A DNA stretch of 64,000 nucleotides from Bulleidia sp. zg-1006 (GCF_016812035.1 NZ_CP069178.1:1302001-1366000), one strand, 5' to 3'; positions 7,816-16,761 are shown, numbered from the stretch's first letter. Notes: generated by a model not told the origin, from the sequence alone. Made by a program: numbers and translations.

Positions 7816-9486
7816 TTAAGCCATTTTTTCTATATCAGCTTTCTGTGGCACTTGGCAGTTACCTATAAAGTTAAAGTACACATCAACTTGTTGTTTTCTA
7901 TATTTGCCTTTTCTTCCTCCTGTGGCTTCATGGACTACTACTTTTTCTATATACTCATTTATCATTGGTACTGTCAATTCCTCAATATCGGTATACTTTT
8001 CTATCATTTTTAGGAATTTATCGGTGTCAACTTTTCTCTGATGGTAGCTTTCTATTTCATTTTCAAAATACTGTATTTGCTTTTCTAAGTCTTGTTGCTC
8101 CGTATCATAGATATTAAACAATCTGTCAAAGTGTTTTACAGGTATTTTTCCAAGAGCATGGTCTTCGTATAGCTTTGTAATGAGGGTTGTTAGTTCTTCA
8201 TTTCTTGATGACAGTTTTTCTAATTTCTCTTTATCTTCTTGATACTTTTCTTCTCGTTTTTCATCGGATAGCTTGTTCATCACTTTTAGAAATTCTTGCT
8301 TTTCTTCTTTTGCAAAGTCGGTTATTTCTTTGATTGATTTTAAGAGTATTTCATTCACTGTTTTTACTTTGATATAGTGCATACTGCAAGTGCCTTTTCT
8401 GTGTCTGTAATGTTGACATACAAAAGAGTAATCACTATCGTATTTCTTTTCTTTATGTTCTGCCGGCTCTCTGTAGCTTAATTTACCTCCACAATCTGCA
8501 CAGATTAAAAGTCCTGTAAATGGGTGTGAGGTTGTCCCGTACTTTGGACTTCTTCTTACTGTCTTTCTTAGCCTTTGAGCATTATTCCATGTTTCTTCGT
8601 CAATGATAGCTTCATGGGTATTTTGGAAGATAATGAGTTCATCTTCTTTTGCCTTTCTTCGCTTCTTAGTTTTGTAATCAAGGCATATTGTTTTACCAAG
8701 TACGGTATGTCCCATGTATTCTCTTTTTTCTAAGATATATCCTACTGTGGTCGGTGTCCAAAAATACGGGTCTTCTATTCCTCTTTTCTTTGAGCTATGA
8801 TTATTTTCAGGGTAATGTATTTCTGCATAGGCTGACGGTATAAGGACTTTATCTTTGGTTAGTATATCTGCTATCTGTGTTACTCCATATCCCTCTATAA
8901 CAAGCCTATAAATGCGTTTTACGACCTTTGAACTCTCTTTATCGACAAGTAGCTCCTGTTTATTCTTAGGGTTTCTGTAATAGCCGTATGGAACGCTTGG
9001 GGATACTCTTTTACCCTCTTCCATTCTTGCTCTGAAGATAGATTGTATTTTTCTTGAGGTATCTCTCGCATACCATTCGTTCATAATGTTTAGAAATGGG
9101 GTAAAATCGCTTTCTGCTTGTTTTTCACTGTCTATTCCGTTATTGATGGCGATAAACCTTACTCCCTTTTCTTTGAAAAGTATTTCGGTGTAAAAGCCTA
9201 CTTTGAGGTAATCTCTGCCAAACCTACTCATATCTTTTACTATCACAGTAGATACTTTGTTTTCTTCTACTGCTTTTATCATCTTTTGAAATCCCTCTCT
9301 ATCAAAGGTTGTTCCGCTTACTCCGTCATCGGTATAGTGATAGATATTTACAAAGCCGTTTCTTTTCGCATAACTTTCAAGTAGTTGTTTTTGATTGGTG
9401 ATGGAATTGCTTTCTCCTTGCATTTCATCATCTCGACTTAAACGCTCATAAAGGGCTGTCTGTCCTATTCTTTTCGTATTTGACAT
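7816..9486 (-). CDS. Large serine recombinase (TnpX-type, DUF4368)
   Basis: The 556-residue protein has the full layout of large serine integrases. The N-terminal resolvase domain has the nucleophile Ser in ALYERLSRDDE (residue 17) and the arginine-rich VKDMSRFGRDYLKVG. It is followed by a recombinase domain (about 165-300), a zinc ribbon CADCGGKL...CQHYRHRKGTC (about 328-368), a coiled coil, and a C-terminal DUF4368-like segment ending near VYFNFIGNCQ. Such enzymes excise and integrate Tn4451/Tn1549-group elements by strand exchange at a central dinucleotide. ATG 9486 follows GGAGGTAATTCTC. The gene lies immediately downstream of a VirD4 gene that is broken after its Walker A region, as expected for an element that inserted there. 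It looks intact. Confidence 0.92.
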   Translation of the reverse strand: MSNTKRIGQTALYERLSRDDEMQGESNSITNQKQLLESYAKRNGFVNIYHYTDDGVSGTTFDREGFQKMIKAVEENKVSTVIVKDMSRFGRDYLKVGFYTEILFKEKGVRFIAINNGIDSEKQAESDFTPFLNIMNEWYARDTSRKIQSIFRARMEEGKRVSPSVPYGYYRNPKNKQELLVDKESSKVVKRIYRLVIEGYGVTQIADILTKDKVLIPSAYAEIHYPENNHSSKKRGIEDPYFWTPTTVGYILEKREYMGHTVLGKTICLDYKTKKRRKAKEDELIIFQNTHEAIIDEETWNNAQRLRKTVRRSPKYGTTSHPFTGLLICADCGGKLSYREPAEHKEKKYDSDYSFVCQHYRHRKGTCSMHYIKVKTVNEILLKSIKEITDFAKEEKQEFLKVMNKLSDEKREEKYQEDKEKLEKLSSRNEELTTLITKLYEDHALGKIPVKHFDRLFNIYDTEQQDLEKQIQYFENEIESYHQRKVDTDKFLKMIEKYTDIEELTVPMINEYIEKVVVHEATGGRKGKYRKQQVDVYFNFIGNCQVPQKADIEKMA

Positions 9487-9528
9487 GAGAATTACCTCCT
9501 TTCCAAGTTTTTATGATTTTCTCTGTCC

Positions 9529-10098
9529 CTATGAGGTTAATCCTTTAGGATCTGTAACACAATATGAAGAGTGCATTTGCATTAGGTTCGGCTTTACATA
9601 AAATCTCGTTTTTCCTGAACCAGAACCACCTATAACAACTACATTTTTATTTCTTGCATACTTTGGATTTGCCGGTCTTCCATTCATTGTTAATCGCTCA
9701 GTTTGAGTAAGCAAGATATTATTTTGGAACTTTTCATCCACATACGGCTGAATATCTTTTGTCGTTCCCCATCTTGCTGATCCATACTCTTTACCTTGCC
9801 TAAACTTTTTTGCATTTTTACCTTTGGTATAGACAACAAACTTAATTAAAGCAGCTACTCCCACGCCCATTAAAATATCAGTTGGATGAATACTAGGAAT
9901 AAAGCTCATGGTGTTAAGCTCTAATATTCCCTGAAAGATTTTGTCTATCACATCGCCACCAGTATATGCTCTTACATGGTGAGAAAAAATATTACCAACA
10001 TAGAAAAATGCAAGATAGGGAATGTTCTGCTTGAAAAACTTTGCCTTATCTTGCACCTTAAATAAGCCTTTGATGTCCTTTAGTATCTTATCTATCAT
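9529..10098 (-). pseudogene. VirD4/TraG-type coupling protein, N-terminal fragment
   Basis: The visible 189 residues contain membrane segments near the N-terminus (about 24-40 and 76-92), the family phrase GSARWGT, and the Walker A motif GGSGSGKTRFYVKPNLMQ, followed by YCVTDPKG. The frame then stops after three foreign residues. An intact coupling protein has about 600 residues, so the Walker B half is missing. The serine recombinase gene begins 43 bases beyond, which suggests the break was made by its integration. The start ATG 10098 overlaps the upstream DUF3801 gene stop by 4 bases (ATGA). In life it would pump the relaxase-DNA complex into the transfer channel. Confidence 0.8.
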
Positions 10099-10498
10099 AG
10101 GCTCTGCTCCTTTTGTTTATTCTTGACTTTATCTTTAGAAATAGTATTCTTAGCCATCTCTTTAAATTTCTCTATGTTTTTATGAATTGACTCCTTATTT
10201 TTCTCTTTCTTTTCAATATTTGAAAGCACATTTTGAAAAGCTTTATTCATAACCTTTGTATCTTTTGCTTGGAAGAATACAGCATGTGTACCTGTTTCCT
10301 TATCTTTCATCACTGAGAATTTAACACCATGTTTATTCAATTCTTTTTTTAGTTCTTTTAATTCACCATCTTTAACATTGATTTCTTCAAGCTGACCTTT
10401 CTTAACCATATCTTTGAGTTTTACTTCATTTCCCTCCGCCTTGATAAGTTTATCTAAGCCACCATGTTGTTTGGATCTCTGTTGTAACTTCTTTACTT
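10095..10498 (-). pseudogene. DUF3801/PcfB-like protein, 5' end lost to an IS
   Basis: The frame is open up to about 10,498, where transposase sequence of the opposite strand begins, giving about 134 visible residues. The motifs KELNKHGVKFSVMKDKETG and AVFFQAKD are typical of DUF3801 (PcfB) proteins, which precede the coupling-protein gene in Tn1549-like elements. ATG 10409 is a possible restart but lies inside the conserved region. The Lys-rich tail (NKQKEQSL) overlaps the VirD4 start. PcfB-type proteins act as accessory factors for relaxosome-coupling contacts; here the N-terminus and promoter are gone. Confidence 0.65.
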
Positions 10499-10872
10499 CT
10501 GTTGTAGAGTTATATCTATCAAGTGAGATTTCATATCAAGACTTGGCGATTCGAGAAGGTATAAGCAATCCAAGTATGATTACTAACCGGGTTAATCGCT
10601 TTCGCACTGCCGGTCCTGATGCTTTGAAATCTCGCAAGAAAGGTCGAAAGAAAACATTGGATAAATCTAAGATAGATATTAAAGCTCAGGAAGCGGAAGA
10701 AAGAATAGTTGATACAAGTGCAGAACATGTTAAAGAATTAGAAGATGAACTGCTTAAGTTAAGAATTGAGAATGCCTTTTTAAAAGAACTGAGGAGGCTG
10801 CGTTTAGAGGACGAAACAAAAATGAGAGAACGGCACTCGTCATCAACAGTCTCCGAGGAGAATTCAAACTAA
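10499..10872 (+). CDS. IS3-family transposase orfA, 5' truncated
   Basis: The frame reads VVELYLSSEISYQDLA, then SNPSMITNRVNRFR (helix-turn-helix), then a leucine-zipper-like ELEDELLKLRIENAFLKELR as in IS150-group OrfA proteins. The first codons are missing, because the sequence left of 10,499 belongs to the DUF3801 gene on the other strand; an upstream in-frame ATG at 10,414 would only translate antisense DUF3801 sequence. The A5 run at 10,818-10,822 is positioned for -1 slippage into orfB. OrfA normally binds the terminal repeats and regulates transposition. Confidence 0.75.
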
Positions 10873-11714
10873 AAGACCTTCTCTCTTGTACAGGTATGCC
10901 TAAAGCAACATATATGTACCGGCAGAAAAGATTCGATAGGGAAAACCCTGACAAAGAAATCGAGGAGAAGATTCTTGAAATCAGAGAGACTCACAAGGAT
11001 TATGGTTATCGTCGAGTGGTTGGAGAATTAAGAAATCAAGGCTACTGTGTAAACAAAAAGAAAGTACAACGTATAATGCAGAAGCTTGGTTTACAGGTTA
11101 CTTCTTTCACTCGAAAAAGCCGTAAATACAGTTCGTACAAAGGTAAAGTTGGAACAGTTGCTCCTAATCGCATAAGGAGACGATTTAACACGCATATCCC
11201 TCATCAGAAGATTACAACAGATACTACGGAGTTTAAGTATTATGAAATTAATGCTAAAGGTCACATGACAATGTACAAGCTTTATCTGGATCCATTTATG
11301 GATATGTGTAATGGTGAAATTATAAGCTATGGAATTGACAAGCATCCTTCAACAAAAAATGTTATGGAGGCATTGGAACAGGCTATTGCAATAACATCCG
11401 ATTGCAAATATAGAAGAACTTTCCATTCGGATCAAGGCCGGGCTTACCAAATGAAAGCATACTCTCATCGTCTCAAGGAAGAAAGAATCTTCCAAAGCAT
11501 GTCTCGTAAGGGAAACTGTCATGATAACTCTGTTATGGAGAACTTCTTTGGATTACTTAAACAAGAAATCTATTATGGTGTTATTTACTATAGCTATGAT
11601 GAGCTAAAGTCAGAAATCGAACGATACATAAAGTATTACAATGAACAAAGAATTAAAGAAAAACTAGGATGGCTAAGTCCGGTGCAATACAGGCTTAGAC
11701 TCTTGGCTACATAA
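10820..11714 (+). CDS. IS3-family transposase orfB (DDE integrase domain)
   Basis: In the -1 frame relative to orfA, reading is open from the A-run at 10,818-10,822 (NERTALVINSLRGEFKLKD) to the stop at 11,714. The catalytic triad is visible: Asp in ITTDTTEFKYY, Asp in TFHSDQGRAYQ, Glu in VMENFFGLLKQE, followed by the usual YYNEQRIKEKLGWLSP ending. A separate ATG at 10,896 (MPKATYMYRQKRF) would start inside the domain, so the OrfAB fusion by frameshift is the likely active form. The frame has no internal stop, yet the element has lost its left terminus. Confidence 0.88.
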
Positions 11715-11798
11715 AAATAGCGGAGCAGCCATACAAACTGCTACGCTAAAAAAGTCTAACTTTTGGGGGTCACATCATATTCCATCGTCTTATATCTC

Positions 11799-12080
11799 TT
11801 ATATTTCCTTTAATGTATCTTTCGCTACTTCAAGGTATGCTGTAATCCACAGTGCAATTTTAGGTAGTCCATAAGGACTGATTAAGAAAGCTAGTAGTAA
11901 TGCTACCATTCCAGTTACCATATCATTTTGTATAAAGCATGCTACTGCTCCGATAAACACTAGAAAAGATATTATACCTAAAATCATTCCACTAACTTTT
12001 ATAATAAATTTTAGAAAAGCAATTAGTATCGACAAGAGCAATATTATTGGAAATAAGATAATTTTCAATGCCCATCTCAT
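11799..12080 (-). CDS. CD1845-family small membrane protein of conjugative elements
   Basis: The 93-residue protein is very hydrophobic, with segments at about 5-24, 28-48 and 56-72, and ends in a short charged tail (YLEVAKDTLKEI). Length, order of segments and the phrase LLAFLISPYGLPKIALWI match CD1845-type proteins found upstream of pcfB/virD4 in Tn1549-like elements. Its function is unknown; a role in the mating channel is presumed from linkage. ATG 12080 lies 11 bases after the KilA-N gene, behind AGAGAGGTATGTT. The IS3 copy separates it from its former neighbour DUF3801. Confidence 0.7.
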   Translation of the reverse strand: MRWALKIILFPIILLLSILIAFLKFIIKVSGMILGIISFLVFIGAVACFIQNDMVTGMVALLLAFLISPYGLPKIALWITAYLEVAKDTLKEI

Positions 12081-12091
12081 AACATACCTCT

Positions 12092-12943
12092 CTATTTCTT
12101 TGACTTATATTCTAAGCTCTTAATACCTGTATTGTTCAACTTTTCAATTGACATCAGCTGAGTTCTGGCAAGCTTTCTTAGTTCTATCATTCTTTCTTTT
12201 TGTTCCATACCTTTACCGATAAGAACCGCATTATAGCTTTCCATATTTGCAAGTACAAGTAACTCATTAAGACTTGCATAGTCTCTCATATTACCCTTTA
12301 AGTCAGGATTTTCTTCACGCCACTGTTTTGCTCTTTTGTTAAATAAGGCAACATTGAGCATATCGGCTTCACTTGCATACTTATAAGATAACTGTTCTTT
12401 GGTAAGATCCTTTAAGAGATATTCTTTGATTGCATCCGTATGAATTTTATAATTAAGCTTTGAAATCTCCCTATTCAGATTCCATCCCAGTGACATCCTT
12501 GAATTTTCATCTGACTTAAGTCTCTTATAGTCTTGAATAATATACAACTTAAATTCTGGTGAAATCCATGAAGCGAATTCCATTGCTATATCATAATGTG
12601 CATATGTTCCACCATATCTTCCAGACTTTGAAATTATGCCAATAGCATTTGTAGAATCAATCCATTTTTGTGGTGTCATTGTAAATCTATTAAGTCCTGC
12701 CTCATTTCTAAACGTGTCGAATTGCACACGGTTAAAATTTTCATTGTTCAGAACTTCCCATAGTCCGATAAATTCCAACGTATTTCTGTTTCTCATCCAG
12801 TTCTGAATAACAAACCTCGGATCATCAGTATTTTTATACTTAGCTATATCTGTTAGACTTATATAGTCGTTTTTAAAGTCTTCAGTATAAATTTGAATAG
12901 CAAAACCTTTTGCTTCAATCGTGTCTTTTTTTGCCTTAGACAT
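12092..12943 (-). CDS. KilA-N domain DNA-binding protein
   Basis: This 283-residue protein has a KilA-N domain at about residues 20-135: ISLTDIAKYKN, WMRNRNTLEFIGLWE, and YGGTYAHYDIAMEFASWISPEFKLYI. The C-terminal half is helical. KilA-N proteins bind DNA and are common in phages and conjugative elements, often as regulators; the target is unknown. ATG 12943 has the strong ribosome-binding site AAAGGAGGAACTCAC. Such genes often sit near the pcfB-virD4 cluster in Tn1549-like elements, so it is probably element-borne. The frame is intact. Confidence 0.85.
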   Translation of the reverse strand: MSKAKKDTIEAKGFAIQIYTEDFKNDYISLTDIAKYKNTDDPRFVIQNWMRNRNTLEFIGLWEVLNNENFNRVQFDTFRNEAGLNRFTMTPQKWIDSTNAIGIISKSGRYGGTYAHYDIAMEFASWISPEFKLYIIQDYKRLKSDENSRMSLGWNLNREISKLNYKIHTDAIKEYLLKDLTKEQLSYKYASEADMLNVALFNKRAKQWREENPDLKGNMRDYASLNELLVLANMESYNAVLIGKGMEQKERMIELRKLARTQLMSIEKLNNTGIKSLEYKSKK

Positions 12944-13002
12944 GTGAGTTCCTCCTTTATGCTGATGTACTGTTTACAACATTTATTTTCGTAATAACTG
13001 CT

Positions 13003-14475
13003 CTAAACAGCACACCAACTATTCATTTTTTTGATTTTAAACTTTGGTAGAAGCTCTAAAACCCTTGTATTTACTTGACTATTTGCCTGTGTCATTATTA
13101 TGACACGAAACCCTCTACAAGGATCTAATATAAACATCTTTGTTGCAGGAATATTTACTCCTTCAAGTAATGTAGAATTAGCAATAAGCATTTTTATTTC
13201 TGGTATATCAACATATAAGTCCTCTATAAAATACCTTATTGGCTCTGGTATTGAACCATGATGATAAATAACCCCTTTTTCAATATAATCAGCTAATTTA
13301 TAATCCTCATGTACGTATTCCCTCAAATCACTAGCAGCTTTATTAAGTCTAAGTATCTGTCTTTCAGGGAGTTTAGAAAATAGTTTAAATGCAAAATTTT
13401 CAAGCTTCTTAGGACTGTTTAAATATATTATATTTTTGTTATCACAATTTGTAATAACAACATCTGCGTCGTCTCCTAATTCATTGACCTGTAAATCAAT
13501 CAGCTTGTCCTTTATCGTAGAATATTGATCTAATAAAACTTTCTTATTGTTCTCTAAATCGTAAAAATAAAACATTTCTGACTTGACATTTTCTACAACA
13601 CTATACCATTCAGCAACATTAGAAATATGTTTAATTTTAAAACTTTCTTTAGATTTTAAAAATGGGGTCAAATATTTACACACAAGATTATCATTTCTTT
13701 TTTTACAAATAATAATAACTGAAGCTAAAATCACACCACGTGTTCTCTCATTTGAAAATTCATCTAATATATTATGCGCTTCATCAATAACTAATAAATC
13801 AAATTTCAAATTGGGGTTGTTCTGTAGCAATCTCAACAGTCTTTCTTGAGTTAACACAGCAATTATTTCATAATCTTTATCACTATACATTTCTGGATAT
13901 GTTATTATTTTCCTATATCCAAATTTATTTATAATCCTTTTCTTTGTTTGCGCCAAAAGAGATTTTGTAGGAGAAATGATACATATTTTTTTAAATTTAG
14001 TGTGGTCAATAAATGATAATATCAATTCCGTTTTCCCATACGATGTTGGAGCTACAATAATCTGCGATTTTAATTTTGATTCTGTAGCTTCCTTAAATAA
14101 TTCAAACTGTCCTATTGTTTGATACGAATTATTCCATTTAAATTCATCACTCTCTATACTATTTATTTCAGTATAGATATTCCCATATCTCTCTGAATAA
14201 TTTAGATTGTTTTCTATAAATTTTGATATGGGAATAAGCCCTTTATTCAAACTTAATTCGTATAGTGGTTTATAATCATCCGTTATTTTGCTATACAATA
14301 AAAATAATCTGTATCCTAATCTTTGTATATTTTTATTATCCAATCCAGTCAAAAAAATCCCTATAGATAATATTTTTTCTAGTTCTTCATCAGATAACTC
14401 TATACCTATCTGTAACTTTTTATATAGTTCTGGAAATTCAGTGTCATAAAGCTTTCTCAATGTTAATTTATCCAC
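13003..14475 (-). CDS. HamB-like SF2 helicase, C-terminally truncated
   Basis: The 490-residue frame is the N-terminal part of a superfamily 2 helicase. It has a Q residue in YQTIGQFELF (about 119-128), Walker A APTSYGKTELI (142-152), motif Ia SPTKSLLAQ, DEAH box VIDEAHN (229-235), IYHHGSIPEPIR (403-414) and motif V ANSTLLEGVNIP (432-443). Motif VI (arginine finger) and the long C-terminal region are absent; about 35 unrelated-looking residues end the frame. Full HamB proteins are near 900 residues or more. It lies 10 bases downstream of a HamA-like nuclease gene, the order seen in Hachiman anti-phage systems. A perfect inverted repeat (GTGTCAT..ATGACAC, 13,089-13,106) lies at the likely breakpoint. 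Confidence 0.68.
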   Translation of the reverse strand: MDKLTLRKLYDTEFPELYKKLQIGIELSDEELEKILSIGIFLTGLDNKNIQRLGYRLFLLYSKITDDYKPLYELSLNKGLIPISKFIENNLNYSERYGNIYTEINSIESDEFKWNNSYQTIGQFELFKEATESKLKSQIIVAPTSYGKTELILSFIDHTKFKKICIISPTKSLLAQTKKRIINKFGYRKIITYPEMYSDKDYEIIAVLTQERLLRLLQNNPNLKFDLLVIDEAHNILDEFSNERTRGVILASVIIICKKRNDNLVCKYLTPFLKSKESFKIKHISNVAEWYSVVENVKSEMFYFYDLENNKKVLLDQYSTIKDKLIDLQVNELGDDADVVITNCDNKNIIYLNSPKKLENFAFKLFSKLPERQILRLNKAASDLREYVHEDYKLADYIEKGVIYHHGSIPEPIRYFIEDLYVDIPEIKMLIANSTLLEGVNIPATKMFILDPCRGFRVIIMTQANSQVNTRVLELLPKFKIKKMNSWCAV

Positions 14476-14485
14476 TTCAAACCTC

Positions 14486-15253
14486 CTATACTAATGTCAC
14501 TAAAAAATCTATTATCGCTTGATATGTTTCTTTTTGTATTGCAATTAATTTCAATTTTGAAAATTTTTTAGAGCTTAATATTGATTTATGCAGTTTTCTT
14601 AGTTCTATTGAATCTATTGTAGAATCAAATATGCAAAACACAGTACCACCTAAAATAACATTTTTATCGTTGCTTAAACATGAGTTGCTATTTTTATTAA
14701 GTATATTAACTATAGTATTTTTTTCACTAGTATCATCCAATGCACTCCTAACGCTATTCACTGCATTTAACCATAATTGTGAATTGTGCATATTCAAGCG
14801 TGTATCTAAATCTCTTTTAGCAGTATTGATTCTTTCACATACCTTTTCAGTAGAAGTTTTTAGTTTACCTAATTCTCCCGCTTTTGATTCTATAATCCAT
14901 AAATCTTTATTAGGATCAACAGCAATAATATCAAAACCCTTTTTTACATTTCTTTCTTCTAAATTAAAAAATGGTGAAACTATTTTAATATCAGTAAATT
15001 CTCTAATCAACACATTTAGCAATAACTCACCTATCACTCCTACTTTTCTATTTATATTACTTGGAATTCTATGATTTACCAATTCTTTTACAGTTTCATC
15101 AAATGAATGATAATTGAGTCCTGAAACAAGAGCATATTCTCCATGACAGATTTCAATCAATTGTTCTTTTATTTTATCCTTTAATTCATCACTTAGACTA
15201 TGAATTTCTAATATAATACTTTCTCCAATTTTTCTTTCAACTACATCATTCAT
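14486..15253 (-). CDS. HamA-like (DUF1837) nuclease of a Hachiman-type defence system
   Basis: The protein has 255 residues and a visible PD-(D/E)xK core: Glu76 in VIGELLLN, Asp108 in KKGFDIIAVD, and Glu122-Ser-Lys124 in LWIIESKAGE, in the spacing typical of this fold. Size, fold and the helicase gene immediately downstream fit HamA of Hachiman (or the related AbpA of AbpAB). In that system the helicase senses aberrant DNA and licenses the nuclease. The start ATG 15253 has a weak upstream GGAAAAATATA. The reading frame is intact, unlike the helicase partner. Other two-gene nuclease-helicase defence pairs are the alternative; a profile search would settle it. Confidence 0.62.
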   Translation of the reverse strand: MNDVVERKIGESIILEIHSLSDELKDKIKEQLIEICHGEYALVSGLNYHSFDETVKELVNHRIPSNINRKVGVIGELLLNVLIREFTDIKIVSPFFNLEERNVKKGFDIIAVDPNKDLWIIESKAGELGKLKTSTEKVCERINTAKRDLDTRLNMHNSQLWLNAVNSVRSALDDTSEKNTIVNILNKNSNSCLSNDKNVILGGTVFCIFDSTIDSIELRKLHKSILSSKKFSKLKLIAIQKETYQAIIDFLVTLV

Positions 15254-15277
15254 TATATTTTTCCTTTATTATTATAA

Positions 15278-15465
15278 TTAAGCCTTATACTCTCCCGTAG
15301 CCTCTTTTATCATCCCATCATGCCAATCTACATTCTCTAAGGGCATTTCATGGTACTTATCAAATACTTATACTTAACTTTATTTTCAATAATCTTCATA
15401 CCTGTAATCGTCTCTTCATCCTTACTATATAGAATTATCTTTCTATAGCTAAAATCTAAAATCAC
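15278..15465 (-). pseudogene. Small frameshifted remnant, unknown family
   Basis: Two minus-strand frames abut. The first (from GTG 15465: FSYRKIILYSKDEETITGM) runs to near 15,365; the second (EMPLENVDWHDGMIKEATGE) continues one base out of frame to TAA 15,278. Both have protein-like composition. Together they suggest the C-terminal 60 residues of a decayed gene, but I do not recognise the family. It lies between the HamA-like gene and the AlbA-domain regulator. Confidence 0.35.
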
Positions 15466-15469
15466 ATTT

Positions 15470-16645
15470 TTATCTCACCACAATCCAATTTCCATCTCGC
15501 TTTGATCCTATTCTTTCTATCATCTTCTTTTCTTGCAAAGATTTAAACGTTCTTTCTATAGTCCTTTTTGTTACACCAATTATTTCTGCAAGCTCAACTG
15601 ATGTTACACTTGGATTTTCTATCAACAGTTCTATCACTTTCTTCTCAGTCTTGTTTAAAGCGACATCCAAACCGACATTCAAACCGACATTTTTATTTTC
15701 TATTTGGTCAATTACTTCTTTTTCAAAAGGAATCGTGCATCTAATATAGTTGCTTTCAATCTGAAAAACATCTCTCCCATATTTTTCTACAATCGTTGGA
15801 ATGCCATGCCCCGTATGTTCAGTAAGCCCCATATTTAAAAATATTCTCATCAATGTTGCATTTCTGGGTTTACTTATTCCGTCAAAGAATTGTTCCTTTG
15901 TCATTCTGCTAGGAAGTCCACCATGTGAAAGTATCTCCAGTCTGTTATGAAACATTGAAATCAGAGGCTCTGTAATTGTCCAGTCGTTATGAACTAAAGC
16001 GTTTAAAATTGCCTCATTAACACAATCAAAATCAAATAAATATGTGTCTTTTCTTGGTCTAACTGTCGTATCAGAAATACATATATTTTCAGCTTGCAAT
16101 CTGTTTTTTATTTTTCCATATGTAGTTAAAATACATCCATAACCATAATCACTTCGTTCAGAAATTGAAGCTTTATTTTCTCCTTGAAATTTCACAAAAA
16201 TGAACGGAATATTATTTTTATCCGATAGTAATTCTGCCAGCAAATTATATTCTCCCGCTTCATTCCTTAAATTCAAATTTGTTTCAAAGGATTTATCTTC
16301 TAAATGGTAATTTTTTTCAGAATAATATATTTTAAGTTCTCTAAATGATAGATTGGATGAATTCGCTCTTTTTTTTAGCATGTATTCATTATCTATAAAC
16401 TTTTTCTCATATCTAATTTTTATCTGTTCCGGTGTCATTTCTTTGCAGGTTGTTCCTATTCTCATTGTGCATCCAGCAGAAGAAAACCCATATTTCTTTT
16501 GACAATAAATATGATTACGCCCTTTATTTATATGAATCACTATAAGAGTTTTTCCTTCATCAAATTTAAGTTCCGAGCTGATTTCATCATCAAGAACAGT
16601 TTCAAGATAATCAATTGTGCTGTTAAATGACTTAATAATATTCAT
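15470..16645 (-). CDS. RecG-related/AlbA_2-type regulator with HATPase_c_4 domain
   Basis: The protein of 391 residues belongs to the family often called putative transcriptional regulator or ATP-dependent helicase-related. It has an AlbA_2/Schlafen-like N-terminal part (CTMRIGTTCKEMTPEQI), a HATPase_c_4 region (CVNEAILNALVHNDW, then GGLPSRMTKEQF and GHGIPTIVEKYG), and a C-terminal winged HTH (SVELAEIIGVTKRTIERTF). ATG 16645 was chosen because AAAGGAGGAAAACC precedes it; an upstream in-frame extension to 16723 has no such site. The first strand of AlbA_2 seems short, so the N-terminus may be trimmed. The role is unknown; such genes are frequent cargo of genomic islands. Confidence 0.75.
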   Translation of the reverse strand: MNIIKSFNSTIDYLETVLDDEISSELKFDEGKTLIVIHINKGRNHIYCQKKYGFSSAGCTMRIGTTCKEMTPEQIKIRYEKKFIDNEYMLKKRANSSNLSFRELKIYYSEKNYHLEDKSFETNLNLRNEAGEYNLLAELLSDKNNIPFIFVKFQGENKASISERSDYGYGCILTTYGKIKNRLQAENICISDTTVRPRKDTYLFDFDCVNEAILNALVHNDWTITEPLISMFHNRLEILSHGGLPSRMTKEQFFDGISKPRNATLMRIFLNMGLTEHTGHGIPTIVEKYGRDVFQIESNYIRCTIPFEKEVIDQIENKNVGLNVGLDVALNKTEKKVIELLIENPSVTSVELAEIIGVTKRTIERTFKSLQEKKMIERIGSKRDGNWIVVR

Positions 16646-16761
16646 TTTTGGTTTTCCTCCTTTCTTTCGGTTTATTTTAGTATAGAGGAAGATTTCTTTT
16701 ACTACCCTACAGTATTCGTACAAATTTTAAGGGATATGTCCCCACGAATATAAATTTATAA

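Larger units (their letters stand above)
10499..11772 (+). mobile_element. IS3-family (IS150-like) insertion sequence, left end missing
   Basis: The right end is sharp: the sequence finishes TTTTGGGGGTCA at 11,772, and the inverse of this end appears at 63,372. The left end is not present: the transposase frame begins abruptly at about 10,499 inside orfA, with no TGACCCCC terminal repeat and no start codon, next to the truncated DUF3801 gene. The copy is therefore internally good but terminally deleted, and should not be able to move by itself. Family assignment comes from the orfA HTH, the frameshift between orfA and orfB, and the DDE residues of orfB. Confidence 0.85.

Noticed and set aside
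13003-15253. A complete, working Hachiman system
   Set aside because: The helicase lacks motif VI and hundreds of C-terminal residues, so it was reported as truncated.
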